This document shows, piece after piece, positions 33,621-46,015 of a DNA stretch of 64,000 bases. Both the position numbers and the translations under genes were made by a program. Origin of the DNA: Loripinus fragilis (Eukaryota > Mollusca > Bivalvia > Lucinida > Lucinidae). The stretch's first letter is position 1; each line of letters starts with the position of its first letter. Location: positions 97,526,368 to 97,590,367 of the forward strand of contig OZ026516.1 of assembly GCA_964019695.1 (NCBI GenBank). The letters run 5' to 3'. The notes under the pieces are model-generated. The model saw nothing but the letters and a program-made list of their open reading frames with translations. It was not told the DNA's origin and did no database searches.

Positions 33621-35470
33621 TCATTTTATCTCATCTTCTTAAATGGGACTACGGTACCTTATGTGCCGGCAAACTAATCATTTAAAATGGCTTTCAAATG
33701 GGATCACAATAGCCTAACTAATCCGCTGCAAACAGATCAATTAAAATTGCCTCCTAATTGGATCATAGTACCTAATCTACTTTGTAACTTATCATTTGTA
33801 GGACTGTTCCTATGCTGCTGCCAAACTGATCTTTGAAAGTACCCTCTAATGGGATAACAGTACCTAATCTGCTGCCAAACTGATCATTTGAAAGTACCCT
33901 CTAATGTGATAACAGTACCTAATCTGCTGCCAAACTGATCATTGATGGCATAACAGTACCTAATCTGCTGCCAAACTGATCATTTGAAAGTACACTCTAA
34001 TGGCATAACAGTGCCTAATCTGCTGCCAAACTGATAATAATCTGCTGCCTAACTGATAATTTGAAAGTAACCTCTAATGGCATAACAGTACCTAATCTGC
34101 TGCCAAACTGATCATTTGAAAGTACCCTCTAATGGCATAACAGTACCGAATCTGCTGCCAAACTGATCATTTGAAAGTACCCTCTAATGCGATAACAGTA
34201 CCTAATCTGCTGCCAAACTGATCATTTGAAAGTACCCTCTAATGCGATAACAGTACCTAATCTGCTGCCAAACTGATCATTTGAAAGTACCCTCTAACGC
34301 GATAACAGTACCTAATCTGCTGCCAAACTGGTCATTTGAAAGTACCCTCTAATGCGATAACAGTACCTAATCTGCTGCCAAACTGGTCATTTGAAAGTAC
34401 CCTCTAATGCGATAACAGTACCTAATCTGCTGCCAAACTGATCATTTGAAAGTGCCCTCTAATGCGATAACAGTACCCAATCTGCTGCCAAACTGATCAT
34501 TTGAAAGTACCCTCTAATGCGATAACAGTACCTAATCTGCTGCCAAACTGATCATTTGAAAGTACCCTCTAACGCGATAACAGTACCTAATCTGCTGCCA
34601 AACTGGTCATTTGAAAGTACCCTCTAACGCGATAACAGTACCTAATCTGCTGCCAAACTGATCATTTGAAAGTACCCTCTAATGCGATAACAGTACTTAA
34701 TCTGCTGCCAAAATGATCATTAGAAAGTTCCCTCTAATGTGATAACAGTACCTAATCTGCTGCCAAAATGATCATTTGAAAGTATCCTCTAATGTGATTA
34801 CAGTACCTAATCTGCTGCCAAACTGATCATTTGAAAGTACCCTCTAATGTGATAACAGTACCGAATCTGCTGCCAAACTGATCATTTGAAAGTACCCTCT
34901 AATGCGATAACAGTACCTAATCTGCTGCCAAACTGATCATTTGAAAGTACCCTCAAATGGGATGACAGTACCTAATCTTCTGCCAAACTGATCATTTGAA
35001 AGTACCCTCTAATGCGATGACAGTTCCCAATCTGCTGCCAAACTGATCATTTGAAAGTACCCTCTAATGCGATAACAGTACCTAATCTGCTGCCAAACTG
35101 ATCATTTGAAGTACCCTCTAATGGGATAACAGTACCTTATCTGCTGCCAAACTGATCATTTGAAAATACCCTCTAATGCGATGATAGTACCCAATCTGCT
35201 GCCAAACTGATCATTTGAAAATACCCTCTAATGCGATGACAGTACCCAATCTGCTGCCAAACTGATCATTTGAAAATACCATCTAATGCGATAACAGTAC
35301 CTAATCTGCTGCCAAACTGATCATTTGAAAGTACCCTCTAATGCGATAACAGTACCTGATCTGCTGCCAAACTGATCATTTGAAAGTACCCTTTAATTGC
35401 GATAACAGTACCAAATCTGCTGCCAAACTGATCATTTAAAAGCACCTTCTAATGGGATCAAGGTACCTAA
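33520..35470 (+). repeat. 55-bp satellite array, ~35 units, starting inside the GPCR coding region
   Basis: Unit blocks: CTAATCTGCTGCCAAACTGA, TCATTTGAAAGTACCCTCTA, ATGCGATAACAGTAC (55 bp; for example consecutive starts at 34201 and 34256). The middle of the array is highly homogeneous, and units decay towards both edges. The first two units lie within the receptor CDS (CCAAACTCTTCATTTGAAA at 33556, then TCAAACTGATCATTTT at 33611). The receptor stop codon TGA is the TGA of CAAACTGATC in the repeat. Confidence 0.93.
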
Positions 35471-35520
35471 TTATAACGTAGCGAGCTTATGTACGCTCCA
35501 TATGAGTGAATGCATGCTGA

Positions 35521-35643
35521 AAGGTAATCCGAGCCTTCTCTGATGTTTAAGTGGCTTTTCCATATTTTGATATTTGCCACGTGTGGCAAATATCAAAATG
35601 AAGAAAAGCCACTAAAACGTCAAAGAAAACTCGGGCTAGCTGA
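35521..35643. repeat. foldback hairpin element
   Basis: Inverted arms around CCACGTGTGG: TTTTGATATTTGCCAC / GTGGCAAATATCAAAA is perfect, with outer arms GTGGCTTTTC / GAAAAGCCAC and CGAG / CTCG. About 120 bp in total. Confidence 0.75.
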
Positions 35644-35696
35644 AAGGTAGAGAGTCAAAATGATCAGAGTACTCTTAATGGGCTGTAAGACCATAG

Positions 35697-35917
35697 TACT
35701 GTGAATTCGGAAAATTTCGCGAGGGTTTTATTTTCGCGAAACTTTGCATATGCGAAGTTTCGGGGAAAATAAAATCCTCACGGATTGGCGAAATCATTCT
35801 GTCGTTTACTGATATAGGTAAATCACGCCCTTATTGCGAATTTTCAACGTCGCAAATATGTGTTTTAACGCTATTCGCGAAAATAAAAATCTCGCGAAAA
35901 TTTGCGAATTTACAGTA
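35697..35917. mobile_element. MITE with TACTGT...ACAGTA ends rich in TTTCGCGA
   Basis: Left end TACTGTGAATTCGGAAAATT and right end AATTTGCGAATTTACAGTA are imperfect inverted repeats continuing into TCGCGAGG / CTCGCGA. A TTTCGCGAAA-type palindrome recurs internally. Related fragments lie at about 52200-52250 and 52960-53080. Confidence 0.65.
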
Positions 35918-36038
35918 GTTAATGGGCAGTATTTAGATTGAATACTGTAGATTAATTACTAAGACATGTGATGATCATAAAATAGTTCTGTTGTTTTTTT
36001 CCAAAGAATCATGTAGAAATTGACTTAAAGTATTCTTT

Positions 36039-36552
36039 GACTTTTCGCTTACTGTAAAGGCGGTGCCTCATGAATGCGTAATTAGGACTGGTCAACCTTA
36101 GACGTAGGAAAAGCTGAAAATGAGGCGTGGTTTTATTGAAAAATGTAACTATATCATCTTGCGCCATTACCTCTGTCATTATTTAGTGCTTAAAACGCCA
36201 GCAAAATAACTGCATCTGAAAATGTCTATTTATCATAAGCATAGAGGCAAACATTGTGGACCCAGATCGATCTGGGTACATACTGTTTATCTATGAGGCT
36301 TCAAATATTTTAGTGGACAACAAAAGCATACAGTTTGTAATTATTCGCTTTAAGGGTTTAATAAATGAGAGTTCAGTGTGTATAGGTCAGGATTTTCATG
36401 AAAAGCAAGCACGTTTGCGCGGCCCAAAAAGCTTATTAACTCTTTACCAAATTATAAATAAAACCTGATTCCCCTTCCTTATCAGATGAAATAGCCGAAT
36501 CACGCCCAGATATGAATATTAAAGTTGCCGCCTTTACAGTAAGCGAAAAGTC
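36039..36552. mobile_element. MITE with perfect 25-bp TIRs (family G), complete copy
   Basis: The TIRs at 36039-36063 (GACTTTTCGCTTACTGTAAA...) and 36528-36552 are perfect inverses over 25 bp. The interior matches 45432-45864 for most of its length. Open frame 36256-36468 is inside it and not a gene. Confidence 0.82.
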
Positions 36553-37100
36553 TATTTATATTATATAGAAAGTTAGATAAATGTATATTTATGAACATTA
36601 AATGTATTCAAATTAATGTTTACTGGTAGGTTATTTGTTACTTGTGGTTTGGCCTGTGGTTAGATAATGCTAATATGCATTTCTTTGCGAATGTGATCAA
36701 AATATGCCATGTGGTTCAAGATTTATGAGCATTTTTACTTACTGCTAACAAATAGATGGACATACTCACATAGTGCTTGTAGTGCAGCTACAAGGTCGTG
36801 CAATAATATTCAGTCAGCTTTGCCAGTATACTTCATGGGTCAGGCTACATCTGACTTGATATCGTTATCATTACTAGTCAGGTCCTGCTCGCTTACTTTT
36901 AATAAGGCATTACGTTTGCAATTATTGTATGTATAATATTGACATTAACTATTATGGCAATATAGTGTGTTGGCCTTGCTATAAATTAATTCTATCTATC
37001 AATCTATCTATCTATCTATCTTGCTCCTGAAGACATGTTTTCTTATAGTTAAGGCAAAAATTCCTAAAGTATATGTTTACTTAAATGTGATAAATATATA
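36553..37100. other. non-coding; small (TATC)n run at ~36990-37020
   Basis: AT-rich sequence and a short tetranucleotide run. The 75-codon frame at 36709-36936 is unrecognised. Confidence 0.5.
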
Positions 37101-37807
37101 CAGTCAGACATAAGTTAAGCATCGCCTCAACAGTTTCATAGAAAACGAAGGAAGCTTTCCAGTCATGAATATTTTCTTGTTTTATTTATAAAAATAGATA
37201 AAGTGGTGACAATTTACAGCATATTTCGATTCGATTATCAAAAAAGGCAAACAACGAGGCATGGTAAATGCACACTTGCCCCTAAAATGTCCCTATTTTT
37301 AAGCCCATTATGGTATTTTCGGAGCGCTTAGACATGTATAGTGTGAGTGTCATATTGTTCTAATACCAAAGACAAGTTCGATCTGAAAATTCATATCTCT
37401 AACAGAATAAAAGTTATGGATGTGTAAAGAATGGCATGTTATATAGTGATAATGCAAAAATTATAAACACGCGATTAACTATCTCTTTGATCCTCTATAA
37501 CTGACATAAAACCTGACACTAGTTTGAAAAAGAAAGCCCAGATTATTTCTGCATTTATTCGAATTCAAAGTAAGTGCTTTGGGTTAAGCTGTGCCACTTT
37601 TAAGGCTACACCCCAAAATAAGATTTGGTGTATACAGGACACTGTAGAAATTCAGCAAAATGACCAAATGGCACTCTGATTTGTTCAGCAGATCAAAGAA
37701 GACTAGGGTAATAAAATATTACAAACTGGTTGTTCTTCTGAAGCAATTTGTACATGAAAAACGTCTCTGAAATAATGTTCGGGTGATGCTTAACTTATGT
37801 CTGACTG
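37101..37807. mobile_element. Tc1/mariner-type MITE, 23-bp perfect TIRs, TA duplication
   Basis: CAGTCAGACATAAGTTAAGC... at 37101-37123 and its exact inverse at 37785-37807, with TA immediately outside both ends. About 707 bp, no transposase frame. Confidence 0.82.
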
Positions 37808-37943
37808 TATATTTGTTTACTTCTATTCCCATTCTTCTTGCCTATATCCTTCTGCCTAGTAAGCTGCTTGTTAAAATTGTGCTATATAACTGTTTTGTAT
37901 CATATGCCTACCGTTTTATATATATTTCGCCATATTGTTTTAA

Positions 37944-38438
37944 AGGGGACTGCAGTAGGTTTTATCAGGAAGAGCTCCATATACCATGAATTTTGATACA
38001 AGTATCATCAAAATCGGTTGAAAAATAAGAAAGTTATGGGCATTTAAAGAATTCAATATGGCCAACATTTAGCCACCATATTGAATATTTAATTAGTTTT
38101 CAGAACTTTTTCAACTGCTTAGTTTTTAGTTATCAATACTATCACAGCATCTGTGTTTCAGTAGATATGCAGCTTTACACATAAGGAAAATGTTTTAGTA
38201 GAAATGATTGCAAGTAATTCATTGGTTTGTCTTTTATTTTGATTATGCATATTTAATTAGGCTGTGTGACGTCACTAAGCCTACAAGATGGCCGCTTCCA
38301 TTACAGTCCATTTGCAGATATTCAAATGCCCACAACTTCTACGTTTTTCAACCGATTAAGATGAAACTGGTATTAAAATGCATGGTTTATTAAGATCTTT
38401 CATATAAAACATAGTCATCATCAGGGTTGCCGTCCCCT
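37944..38438. mobile_element. TTAA-flanked foldback MITE (piggyBac-like)
   Basis: AGGGGAC at 37944 and GTCCCCT ending 38438 are flanked by TTAA on both sides (37940-37943, 38439-38442). Longer imperfect inverted arms lie inside, for example ATCGGTTGAAAAA / TTTTTCAACCGAT and GGGCATTT / AAATGCCC. Its right end sits in the C-terminal end of the endonuclease fragment that follows. Confidence 0.7.
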
Positions 38439-39140
38439 TTAATGCCTCCGAGATAATTATAGCTGAGTTGAGTTGAGTTCTGAAAGAGTCAGGTGCGTTT
38501 CGAATGGGCTGCCTATGTACAGTCACACTGTGTCTTAAAGTATCGTCTGTTTCACCAGTATATTCCTCTTGGCATCCCATACATCGAATAACATAAATCA
38601 CATTCTTTACATCAGTGGTAGCGTGAAAGGTTTTACCGCTTTTGAAATGGAATGTATTGTCCAGAATAAGATGTTGACAAATTCCTCAGTTTGGTCTACC
38701 ACAGTGGAAAATTTTAGGTTGTTGTGAATTATTTTCGAATCTGGCTTTAAAACGTAACTTTTTTAAACTTGGTGGTTGTCGTTTGCTTTTAATTATGTCA
38801 TTATTTGTCAATGTATCCCACGATATTTCGTCCTCACGTAGTATATCAAAGTTTTGTTTAATGACAGGGAATAATTCTGGATTTTTTGATTGATTGTTGA
38901 AACGAAAGTTACATTGTTGAAACGAAAGTTACAATGTTCTCATCAGATTTTTGTTTAACTGTACTAAGTTCAGACCTGTTAAAATTTAATGCCCTTTCTA
39001 TCCCATTTGTGATCACTTGTTTTGGATAGTTTTGAGACAGTGTGACACAGCCGTTACGGCTCCAAATAAAATCTTGTAACACTATCAAGACTTGATAAAA
39101 GTTCAGAAATTTAATAGCTTGTTCGAAGTGCAAATGTGAT
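38439..39140 (-). pseudogene. Penelope-like element, RT C terminus plus C-terminal GIY-YIG endonuclease
   Basis: On the minus strand 39133-38909 reads an RT-distal segment (NYPKQVITNGIERALNFNR, ENIVTFVST). A 19-bp direct duplication near 38913 then shifts frame, and the sequence continues NPELFPVIKQNFDILREDE, KSKRQPPSLKKLRFKARF, IFHCGRPN, TGA (38688-38686), GICQHL, FHFKSGKTFH, then the endonuclease NVIYVIRCMGC (GIY strand) and EEYTGETDDTLRHSVTVHRQ (YIG strand, Arg/His region). Endonuclease after RT is the canonical Penelope order, unlike the copy at 17.4 kb. Apart from the duplication, the only interruption is the TGA, which sits where the family has the cysteine of its N-C-G-x-C finger. The end is cut by the TTAA MITE. 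Confidence 0.78.
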
Positions 39141-39985
39141 TGTATAGTGGAAACTGATAACGTGTCCTAACTGACTGACCAATTGGCTCGCTCTCCAAGC
39201 CAGAGAGCTACGACTTAAGAGAACTGCATCTCTCACTCTGACTCTGTCAGTAACTCAATAAATTATCTCCCTCATAACAAGACCTGAAGGGTATGTTATA
39301 TACCTGCTGCCCAATCGAGCACATGATGCTTAGTCAACGGCCTTATGTAATTTCATGCATTGTATGTTTCTTAGTCACCTAAGTACTTTGTTATTGTGCC
39401 AGTGGTTATACAACTCTTAGCCCTGCTGTTTTGAAATACACACTTTCCCAATTTTATCCTGTTAACATGTAGCATTCAGTAAAAACCGTGTACTTTCAAT
39501 AAGAATAGAAAACAGTGTGGATGCTGATCAGATGCTCTATCAGAATCCATCTGATCTGGTTCTGCAGTGTTTACAAAGAAAAACAAGTCTGGCCAAGCAG
39601 GGAAAATGATAACTGCGCAGCAATAAATGCAGAAGTCTCATAATTAACGAAATTGTACTATTTTAGTGTTTTTCCTCAACCCTTGATCAAATGACCAAAA
39701 ATCACAAGTATGGGCATTAGAAAACTTTGCTCTGCTGAATTAAGATAATAAACTTGATCATCGACCTTCAAATGCATAAACGTTTCATTTGGTGCGTCCC
39801 AGAGTTTATGTTGGAATCATATCTTGACAAATAGCAATAACAAAATAAACTTTCAGAAGTGTATTAACACATACATGTATCTGGAGACACAACTTAATAA
39901 AATTGAGCACCTATCCAATATTCCAATACAAACACATTCATTTATGTTTAAACCTAATCACTATAAAATATTTAATGTGGATGAA
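39141..39985. other. no recognised gene
   Basis: Includes a block at 39505-39575 (AGTGTGGATGCTGATCAGATGC ... TCTGATCTGGTTCTGCAGTG) of the recurrent GATCAGA theme. Otherwise featureless; the 75-codon frame at 39824-40051 is unrecognised. Confidence 0.5.
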
Positions 39986-41480
39986 TTATACAAGAGGGTC
40001 AAGATGACCCTTTATCGCTCATCTGAGATTTCACATAACACAGTGTTTTAGACTTTTAGCAATGTTTAAAATGATTGTAGGGAAGCACATAAAATGCATA
40101 AAGGTTGGTGATTTATTTTAAATTTGTGAGATCCGCGATAAACCGAGCCACCTGGCGACCATGTTTTTCAACTGATCAAAAATATTTTAGCTAATTTTGT
40201 AGATAATTACTTAGTAACTATTTATGCCGAATCATTTTCGATTCTGACCATTCGTATCAGAGGATAAGGCGTTTAAAGTTTCTTATATGGGTATATAAGG
40301 GAAACTGGCCATGTCCCCTGGTGTCTACGTTTTAGCTATTTGTTTGGAAGGCAATCCAGTGACCACGTTTTCCAAATTATTTTGATTTCTGATAAGTGAT
40401 TTCAGGAGAAGATTTTTAAAGTTTTTCTTAATAACGATAAGCCACGCCCAATGGCAGCAATGTCTTGTGACCGATCAAATGTTTTAGTTATTTTTGTAGA
40501 ACGTCACCCAGTGACCATTTCTCCCAAATTGTTTTTAATTGTGATGAGTGGTTTCAAAGGACAGGATGCTTTGAGTTTCGTATATGGGTGCATTAGGGAA
40601 GCTGGCCACAACCCCTTGTGGCCATGTTATTCGATGGTTCAAAATTGTTTTAGATATTTTTGTAGAAGGTCATCCAGTGACCATTTCTGCCAAATTATTT
40701 TGAATTTCTTTTGAGTGGTTTCAGGGGAAGATGTTTTTAAAAGCTTCCCTTAGTCACGCCAACTGACAGTCATGTTTTTGAGGATCAAACTCGTTTTAGC
40801 TACTTTAATGAGGATCTCCTTGTGATTATTTCTGCTTAATTGCTTTTAATTTTGACAGTTGGTTTCAGAATGCAAGACATTTAAAATATTTTATATAGGT
40901 ACATACGGGAAACTGGCCATGCCCAATGGTGGTCATGTGTTTAGTCAGATCAAATTTGTTTTAGTTATATTTGTAGAAGGTCGCCTAGTGACAATTTTTG
41001 TCTAATTGTTTTACATAAGGGAACCTGGCCGCGCCCCGTGACGGCCATGTTTTTCCATGGATCAAACTCTTTTAGCTGCTTTTTTATTTGATCATTTACA
41101 TCCCATAAACAATCTTTCAATTAAACAGGGACGGGTCTTCCTGGGTTGAACCAGTACTAAGCTAAGAGAAATGTGTCTTGCCAAGGACCACAACGCAGTT
41201 ACGCCAGTGAGGCTCGAACCCACGGCCCCTCGGTCTAGAGCCAAGCACTCTACCACCGAGCCACTGCGAAGATCAACCAGTGATCATTTCTGCCAAATTT
41301 TTTTGAATTCTGATGAGCTATTTCAGAAGAGATTTTTGTAGATGGTCACCTATAGCAAGTGGTCATTTCTGCCAAATTCCTTTGAATTCTGACCATTGAT
41401 TTCAGAGGAGAAGATGCTTGAAGTTTCTTATACAGGTACATAAGGAAACTGGCCACGACCCCTGGCGGCGATTTTATGGT
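39986..41480 (+). repeat. degenerate ~150-170-bp tandem repeat, about 8 units
   Basis: Starts at GAGGGTCAAGATGACCCT. Units share GGCCATGTTTTTC-A-GATCAAA, TTTTAGCTATTTTTGTAGAAGG, CAGTGACCATTTCTGCCAAAT and GGAAACTGGCCACGCCC (40140, 40300, 40450, 40610, 40760, 40915, 41035, 41290 onward). Interrupted by a SINE at 41081-41268. The 87-codon frame at 40451-40714 is repeat translation. Confidence 0.72.
41081..41268 (-). mobile_element. tRNA-derived SINE inside the tandem repeat
   Basis: Same family as 10707-10902: the minus strand has GGCTCGGTGGTAGAGTGCTT (A box region), GGGTTCGAGCCTCACTGG-type B box and TTAGTACTGGTTCAACCC. The 5' end is slightly truncated (starts CGCAGTGGCTC). Confidence 0.82.
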
Positions 41481-41484
41481 TCAA

Positions 41485-42020
41485 AGAAAGAAAGGAGGCA
41501 AAGATCAGGAAACGATACAATCATGTACCAGACCTGACAAAGAATACCACATGGGAAAGTAACAAAATACAATAAACATCACCAACAAGAGCCAAGAGGT
41601 TAGCCCTTTCCCTGCAGGTGACCACATGGCAGCAAAGAGCAGACGCAAAAACAAGAGAAACAGGACACAAAAACACAAATGATCCACAAAAGAAGTACCA
41701 CCATGGAATGGTCAGTAAAATATTTTACTGAAGGGCTTAAACCGGTTTCATGGTGCCAACCTCACCCTTGGTTTAGATGTGGATCAAAACGCAAAGATGT
41801 TTGGTTTGCATGAAAGACCCATAGCTTATCAATGCATTATCTCCAAAAACATAAAAAACCAAGATATAAAAAGGAGATTAAGCAAAGATAAGGACTCAAA
41901 AGTACATAAACAGTAAATAAAACTGAATACCGGAGCAAAAGAAATCCAGTGGGTTAACCCTGGTGGGCCTGACAACAGCAAAAGCATTAGGTCCCTACCA
42001 TCTCATCAATAGATAAGTCA
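41485..42020 (-). repeat. solo 3' repeat of the Penelope-like family
   Basis: Reverse complement of 20390-20890: GGCAAAGATCAGGAAACGAT, ACCACATGGGAAAGT, GAAGGGCTTAAACCGGTTT, and the hairpin CCTGACAACAGCAAAAGCATTAGG at its distal part. No coding part is attached. Confidence 0.75.
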
Positions 42021-43752
<1,732 letters not shown>

Positions 43753-44100
43753 GAATATCATCAGAGTGTCAAACAGTTAGGATACAGCTCATGTCCGACA
43801 TTGTGTCGGGTCTCATCTGGGTCCAAACTGTTTTCAAAGTTTATCAGCAAACGACATTAGTAGGTAAATAGTTTATGAGGCCAATCCTTGAAAGTATATT
43901 GGGGGAAATACACCAATTCTTTATAAGTTGGATGTTATTGAATTCTTCTCAAATGCAAAAAGACATCATATTTTGATTTTCATTTTTTCCAACAACATTG
44001 AATATTTACCTGCTAAGCTTTGTCAATATCCTAAACCCAGACCAGGCTAAAATATCAGGCATTATCTGGATCCACACTGTTTGACACTCTACTCGTATTC
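43753..44100. mobile_element. MITE with GTGTCAAACAG / CTGTTTGACAC ends
   Basis: GAATATCATCAGAGTGTCAA at 43753 and its imperfect inverse ending at 44100 (TTTGACACTCTACTCGTATTC in two halves). Internal CATCTGGGTCC / GGATCCACA blocks resemble 13800-13900 and 39505-39575. Confidence 0.6.
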
Positions 44101-45132
44101 CTGAAAGAAATATTTTGAAAACAATTGTCTCTAAAAAAATCAGCAGAGGACAACAACCACATAAAATTACCAAGCATATAACGTTCCGCCAATACTGTAA
44201 TGAATACAGGCCGTTCAATGCACGGGTTTTAGATGTTCAGTGAATCTAATAAGTTAGTATAAGCGGTGAATCATAGCTTAATGCGCGAATTTCCACCACT
44301 GACCCGTATAATTCATATTTCATTTACTTTGTTAGGTTCACTTGGGGACTAATTGAAAGAGAAGCATCAGTGTTAAAATTCCATCTAATTCCAGCCTATA
44401 TGAAACCACATATTGCGGTGAAAAAAAAAATTTCAATTACGCGGTCTATACCTACATCCATTCTTTAATTTCTTTTTCATTTAAAATAATCATTAAAGAA
44501 TAATCAGCAAAAAACGAAGGTCACTTTATACCTGGAAACACAGTACAGCAGTGATACAATGTGTGATCGTAGAAACAATTGTTTTTTCTGCTTGTAAACA
44601 TTAGTTTCATTTAAAGGTGGTATAATAACAATTGATAAACTCGAAAAACTATTATTATATCACCATAAACCATACCTGCCCCTGTATTAGATGTAGAAAT
44701 GTAATCACATAATATTTATAAAGAAAACATGTCATTAGGGAAACTATATTGGAGAAAATTATTGGTGCACAAATTGCTGCCCATACCATTTAATGCATTT
44801 GATAGTCTATTTTTGCACTGCCAAACGGCTTCTCATACCCGGCCTCCAGATAAGAGTGCATAATAGAAAATAAATTTTGTTATTTCACAACCAAAACACA
44901 TGTTGAGGGTACTTAAAAGGACCTTTTAAATGAGACGGTTCTTTTTAAGATGAACAACACACGCTTAAACGGATTGACAAGAGATAAATTACAATTTCTA
45001 CGCTATATAAATATGCTTAATCTGACCTATGTGGCATACAAAATGCATTTAACCGCAAAATGCATTTTGGTTGCATTGCTATACAATGGTTTCATGTCAA
45101 GCACCATTTAGACTATCAGTATACAAAAATCG
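44101..45132. other. non-coding
   Basis: No convincing frame or repeat. Confidence 0.5.
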
Positions 45133-45146
45133 ATCCGTATACCTCT

Positions 45147-45351
45147 GGGAGCGCAGTGGCTCAGTGGTAGAGTGCTTGACTCGAGACCGAAGGGTAGCGG
45201 GTTCGAGCCTCACCGGCGTCACTGCGTTGTGGTCCTTGAGCAAGACAAATTTATCCTAGCTTAGTACTGGTTAAACCCAGGAAGAACCGTCCCGCATAAC
45301 TGAAAGATTGTTGATTGGACGTAAAGAAACAAATCAAACAAACAAACAAAA
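45147..45351 (+). mobile_element. tRNA-derived SINE, full length with 14-bp target duplication
   Basis: A box TGGCTCAGTGG (45157-45167), B box GGTTCGAGCCTC (45200-45211), body TTAGTACTGGTTAAACCC, tail (AAACAAAC)n-like. The direct repeat ATCCGTATACCTCT flanks it at 45133-45146 and 45352-45365. The 62-codon open frame across it is spurious. Confidence 0.9.
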
Positions 45352-45431
45352 ATCCGTATACCTCTCGGAGGCAATAATGGGCTAATTGTCTGTGTGTACA
45401 CAGTTTCATTTTCAGCTCTTATCATATAATT

Positions 45432-45864
45432 TGACTTTTTGGTTACTGTTAAGGCGGCACCTCATGGATGCGTAAATAGGACTGGTCAACCTTAGACATA
45501 GGTAAAAGCTGAAAATGGGGCGTGGTTTTATTCAAAAGGAATTGTATCATCTTGCGCCATTACCTCAGTATAGACGCAAAATACATTATTTAGTCCTCAA
45601 AACGCCAGCAAAATAACTGCATCTGAAAATGTCTATTTAACATAAGCATAGACGCAAACATTGTGAACCCAGATCAGACTGCTCCTACAGGAGCAGTCTG
45701 ATCTGGGTCCACACTGTTTGTCTATGAGGCTTCAAATATTTTAGTGGACGACAAAAACATACATTCTGTGATTATGCGCTTTAAGGGTTAATATTTGAGT
45801 TCAGTGTGTATACGGTTAGGATTTCATGAAATGCACGCACATTTGCGCGGAAAGTCTATTAATA
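45432..45864. mobile_element. MITE family G, second copy, right end truncated
   Basis: Matches 36039-36460 (AAAACGCCAGCAAAATAACT, GCTTCAAATATTTTAGTGGA). The left TIR has three or four mismatches and the right end is lost near 45864. It retains a 19-bp-arm palindrome (CCCAGATCAGACTGCTCCT and inverse, 45665-45704) that is degenerate in the first copy. Confidence 0.75.
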
Positions 45865-45883
45865 CACCATTTCAGATACAGAT

Positions 45884-46015
45884 CTAGTGATAGACTGTTC
45901 CACAATTGGAGCATTTTTTCTCCATCATCAAGAAACAACAGAGTATGCCGATGGGAAAGAACAAGATGGCCAAAATTACTCCAGCAACTGTGAAACTATC
46001 CACAAGTACTCCGCC
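45884..46015 (-). CDS. BRI3: BRI3-like exon 3 (membrane segment, second CxxC, stop)
   Basis: Acceptor ATTTTCAG|GGCGGAG; 43 codons and TAG at 45886-45884. Encodes GGVLVDSFTVAGVI, the hydrophobic stretch, and KKCSNCGTVYH. Confidence 0.87.
   Translation of the reverse strand, partial: GGVLVDSFTVAGVILAILFFPIGILCCFLMMEKKCSNCGTVYH

Noticed and set aside
33830..35470. Regularly spaced repeats resembling a CRISPR array
   Set aside because: Units are contiguous 55-bp tandem copies with no unique spacers, in a eukaryotic sequence.
45147..45225. Functional tRNA gene
   Set aside because: A and B boxes are present but the sequence is followed by a SINE body and tail with target duplications, so it is a retroposed SINE.
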